The notes below the pieces were generated by a model. The model saw nothing but the letters and a program-made list of their open reading frames with translations, had not been told where the DNA came from and did not search any database. A stretch of 20,331 bases of DNA from Desulfuromonadales bacterium. Lineage in GTDB: Bacteria; Desulfobacterota; Desulfuromonadia; Desulfuromonadales; BM103. Shown here piece by piece: positions 18,266 to 20,331 of the stretch; the stretch's first letter is position 1, and every line of letters starts with the position of its first letter. A program made the translations under genes and the position numbers. The stretch spans positions 1-20,331 of the forward strand of contig DAOWJU010000147.1 of assembly GCA_030640215.1 (NCBI GenBank), read 5' to 3'.

Positions 18266-18586
18266 TTAACCGCAAGTCTGAGGTTGGGGAGAATCTGCAG
18301 CGTGATCAAACAGGAACTGCTGAATGTCCTTCAAGTCTTGTTCCGAAAATTTCTCCCAAGAGGCTGTATCGTGCTTTTTCTTTTTGAAAAAGCGATCCCA
18401 CTGGGATTGGGTCTTAGTCATCGGAGTGACTTCGCCACCCTCGCCACCACTGGAGTGACAGGTTTTACAGCTCTTTTTGTAGAGATGCTTACCCTTGCGC
18501 GGGTTGCCTCCTTCGGCAGCAAAAGCTGATGTGGCAATGAATGTTGCCAGGGTAAGGAAGAGTACTGGTTTGAGTAACTTTTTCAT
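18266..18586 (-). CDS. Small periplasmic monohaem cytochrome c (first paralogue)
   Basis: The first gene of the cytochrome-porin transcript encodes 106 residues. It has a signal peptide ending SAFA near residue 23, a haem site CKTCH at 40-44, then VTPMTKTQSQWDRFFKKKKH and the C-terminal DHAADSPQPQTCG shared with its neighbour. M56 is the only methionine after the start codon, so it is the best candidate for the distal ligand unless H95 in the conserved DHAADSP serves instead. GGAGG lies ten bases before the ATG. The protein is lysine-rich and should bind acidic partners. A predicted promoter and a palindrome lie about 80-130 bases upstream. The mature domain of about 80 residues is in the range of small class I cytochromes; the physiological partner is unknown. 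Confidence 0.88.
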   Translation of the reverse strand: MKKLLKPVLFLTLATFIATSAFAAEGGNPRKGKHLYKKSCKTCHSSGGEGGEVTPMTKTQSQWDRFFKKKKHDTASWEKFSEQDLKDIQQFLFDHAADSPQPQTCG

Positions 18587-18663
18587 GATTAAAATGCCTC
18601 CGTTTTCCTTGGTTGTTACCGCCTGTCGTTTCTCTCGACTGCGGTGAAGTCATGATTGAGATG

Positions 18664-18683
18664 AGCCAAACATGATATTGGCT
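18664..18683. promoter_or_regulatory. Palindrome at the predicted start site of the cytochrome-porin transcript
   Basis: AGCCAA and TTGGCT form a perfect inverted repeat with an 8-base spacer, 20 bp overall, just downstream of the predicted -10 box and covering the expected start site near 18679. The 10-mer GCCAAACATG (18665-18674) recurs in the same orientation at 18723-18732, upstream of the -35 box. The arrangement fits a repressor operator with an upstream half-site. No regulator gene is adjacent. Confidence 0.4.
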
Positions 18684-18685
18684 TC

Positions 18686-18715
18686 AATATATCCCGATTA
18701 CACAATCTATGCCAA
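18686..18715 (-). promoter_or_regulatory. Predicted sigma-70 promoter of the cytochrome-porin genes
   Basis: On the - strand, TTGGCA (-35, five of six) and TATATT (-10, five of six) are 18 bases apart. The transcript would start near 18679 and carry a leader of about 90 bases before the first cytochrome ATG. Confidence 0.5.
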
Positions 18716-18763
18716 TCTTTCCGCCAAACATGCAAGTTGTTGAATTATGTGAAAAAATACCCG

Positions 18764-18797
18764 ATTAAGGGTGTGCGGGTCTTTAGTGGCCCTTAAT
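18764..18797. repeat. Inverted repeat upstream of the cytochrome promoter
   Basis: ATTAAGGG (18764-18771) and CCCTTAAT (18790-18797) form a perfect 8-bp inverted repeat around 18 bases, roughly 50 bases upstream of the -35 box. No T-run follows, so an activator site or extruding hairpin is more likely than a terminator. A second, weaker pair, GCGTGTG (18823-18829) and CACACGC (18847-18853), lies further upstream. Apart from these, 18800-18955 shows no gene. Confidence 0.3.
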
Positions 18798-18959
18798 GTG
18801 GCGTGTCAAATGACCGATTGTTGCGTGTGATATGGCCAAGTAACGGCACACGCTGACAATCTCCACAGACTAACACAGTTATTAGGTAGCGCTCATGGAG
18901 CTTAGTTTATTGTAGAAGAAGTGGGATGAAGAGCAAAAAACATTGAAGCGGCAGAAGTA

Positions 18960-18991
18960 AAGGGCGACAGATGTTAGATTCTGCCGCCCTT
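18960..18991 (-). terminator. Probable terminator of the GAPDH gene
   Basis: On the - strand, AAGGGCGGCAGA and TCTGTCGCCCTT form a 12-bp stem (one G-U) with an 8-base loop, 23 bases after the GAPDH stop. The following T-run is poor (TACTTCT), so termination may be incomplete. Confidence 0.65.
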
Positions 18992-19014
18992 ATATATTAT
19001 GTGTGGATAAAAGC

Positions 19015-20331
19015 TTAGAAAGGCAAAACTGGCAATTCCAGCCCCGCCATCTTTTGCACGAGCCTCACGACCTGGCTGCTGTAGCCAAACTCATTGTCGT
19101 ACCAGACATAAAGAACGATCCGGTCCTCTGCAACAATCGTTGAGATTGAGTCAACGATTCCGGCATAGATGGAGCCGACAAAGTCACTTGAGACCGCTTC
19201 CGGTGAATTGGTGTAGTCGATCTGGTTTTGCAGCGGTGAATCGAGAGAGACGTCACGCAAGTAACTGTTGAGTTTCTCGCGGCTGACTTTCTTATCCAGA
19301 GTCAAATTGAGAATTGCCAGCGAGACGTTCGGTGTCGGTACTCTAATTGCGTTACCGGTCAGCCTGCCAGTTAATTCTGGTAATGCTTTGGCGATAGCAC
19401 TCGCTGCTCCGGTTTCGGTGATGACCATATTGATCGGAGCACTGCGGCCGCGCCGGTGTTTGTCGTGATAGTTGTCAATCAGGTTCTGGTCGTTGGTGTA
19501 GGAGTGGCAGGTCTCGACGTGGCCGCTGATGACCCCGTAGCGGTCATTAACCGCTTTCAGTACAGGAACGATGGCGTTGGTGGTGCAACTGGCCGCCGAG
19601 AAGATATTTTCATCATCTGTCAGTAGTTCGTTGTTGACGCCGAAGACCACATTGGGAATATCACCCTTGGCCGGGGCCGTCAGGACGACCTTACTGATCC
19701 CCTTGGCTTGCAGGTGGCGATCCAGGCCTTTACGATCTCGCCACTTGCCGGTGTTGTCGATCAGGATTGCATCCTGGATGCCGTATCGGGTGTAATCTAT
19801 CTGCTCCGGAGCATCAGCATAGATAAGACGGATCATATTGCCATTGGCAATGATCGCATTCTCTTCTTTATCAATAGTGATAGCACCGTTGAAGTGGCCA
19901 TGGACCGAATCGCGGCGTAGTAGACTGGCACGCTTCATCAAGTCATCTTCATCGCCTTTACGAACCACTGCCGCTCGCAAGCGCAATTTGTCTCCACCAC
20001 CGGCCTTGTCCACCAGAATCCTTGCCAGCAACCGGCCGATGCGGCCAAAACCGTAAAGTACGACATCGCGGGGCTCGCTGAGCAGCGAAGTCTGCCCGGT
20101 GTTGGCTTTTGCCAGCTCCTGACGAACGAAAGCGGCAACGTCATGGCCGCAGCCTTGGGCTTGATAGCGAACGGTCAGTTTGCCGATATCTATCCGGGTT
20201 GGCGCCAGATCGAGACTTTCCATTGCTTGCAAAAGTGGAAAAGTATCGCGCACAGAAAGCTCATTTTCGAGGATCTGTCTGGCAAAGCGGTGGGCTTTGA
20301 GAATGTCCACCATGGAGCCGTGCACCAGGCT
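19015..20331 (-). CDS. Glyceraldehyde-3-phosphate dehydrogenase, long type (5' end outside window)
   Basis: The frame is open to the last base of the window (SLVHGSMVDILKAHRFAR...), so the true N-terminus lies beyond it. From memory, long-type enzymes of about 480 residues have some 40 more residues there. The visible 438 residues hold a helical N-terminal extension absent from ordinary GAPDH (about 335 residues). The nucleotide-binding start is VVLYGFGRIGRLLAR, the catalytic cysteine lies in SAASCTTNAIVP and a histidine in CHSYTNDQNLID. Further marks are RRGRSAPINMVITETGAA, NAIRVPTPNVSLAILNL and the C-terminal WYDNEFGYSSQVVRL. It oxidises glyceraldehyde 3-phosphate to 1,3-bisphosphoglycerate, or the reverse, in the cytosol. 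Cofactor choice and direction of use cannot be read here. Confidence 0.92.
   Translation of the reverse strand, partial: SLVHGSMVDILKAHRFARQILENELSVRDTFPLLQAMESLDLAPTRIDIGKLTVRYQAQGCGHDVAAFVRQELAKANTGQTSLLSEPRDVVLYGFGRIGRLLARILVDKAGGGDKLRLRAAVVRKGDEDDLMKRASLLRRDSVHGHFNGAITIDKEENAIIANGNMIRLIYADAPEQIDYTRYGIQDAILIDNTGKWRDRKGLDRHLQAKGISKVVLTAPAKGDIPNVVFGVNNELLTDDENIFSAASCTTNAIVPVLKAVNDRYGVISGHVETCHSYTNDQNLIDNYHDKHRRGRSAPINMVITETGAASAIAKALPELTGRLTGNAIRVPTPNVSLAILNLTLDKKVSREKLNSYLRDVSLDSPLQNQIDYTNSPEAVSSDFVGSIYAGIVDSISTIVAEDRIVLYVWYDNEFGYSSQVVRLVQKMAGLELPVLPF

Noticed and set aside
18705..18720. Sigma-54-like -24/-12 element (TTGGCATAGATTGTGT on the - strand)
   Set aside because: The -24 half is good, but the -12 half has GT in place of GC and only two of four TTGC bases. 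The same sequence works better as the -35 region of a sigma-70 promoter.

Overview
The window reads as a chromosomal segment of a deltaproteobacterium of the Desulfuromonadales type (relatives of Geobacter, Desulfuromonas and Pelobacter). The evidence is a multihaem cytochrome locus with a porin resembling DUF3373, a response regulator fused to PATAN/DUF4388, J-domain and TPR modules, a PilZ protein, and a gatCAB-mtnA-glnE run. Base composition looks moderate, about half GC by eye. This placement is inferred from gene content and family resemblance; no search was run.

Layout, left to right. Positions 1-3057 are on the + strand: the C-terminal half of an RND efflux pump, the tRNA thiolase ttcA starting 11 bases after it, and a PilZ-domain protein. 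From 3116 on every gene is on the - strand. Reading in the direction of transcription, 12536 to 3116 is one tight run: gatC, gatA, gatB, mtnA, glnE and the four-module response regulator, with gaps of 24, 9, 4, 11 and 1 bases. Next come tatA, which has its own promoter and terminator, and purB of the E. coli type. Between purB and the cytochromes lies a short remnant that looks like a nucleotidyltransferase gene.

Positions 14583-18991 hold the most distinctive locus. In transcription order it contains two paralogous secreted monohaem cytochromes, a 543-residue outer-membrane porin and a strong terminator, followed by a separately promoted octahaem cytochrome of the OTR (tetrathionate reductase) family with its own terminator. 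All four proteins carry signal peptides. Together they look like a periplasm and outer-membrane redox module, either for terminal reduction of a sulfur or nitrogen oxyanion or for electron exchange across the outer membrane. A 20-bp palindrome sits at the predicted transcription start of the first cytochrome. The window ends inside a long-type glyceraldehyde-3-phosphate dehydrogenase whose N-terminus lies beyond position 20331.

No rRNA, tRNA, CRISPR array, insertion sequence, integrase or attachment site was seen. Intergenic stretches over about 300 bases are 14336-14643 (purB promoter, gene remnant, terminator) and 18587-19014 (5' leader, promoter, palindrome, inverted repeat, terminator). 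Both are described in the feature list.
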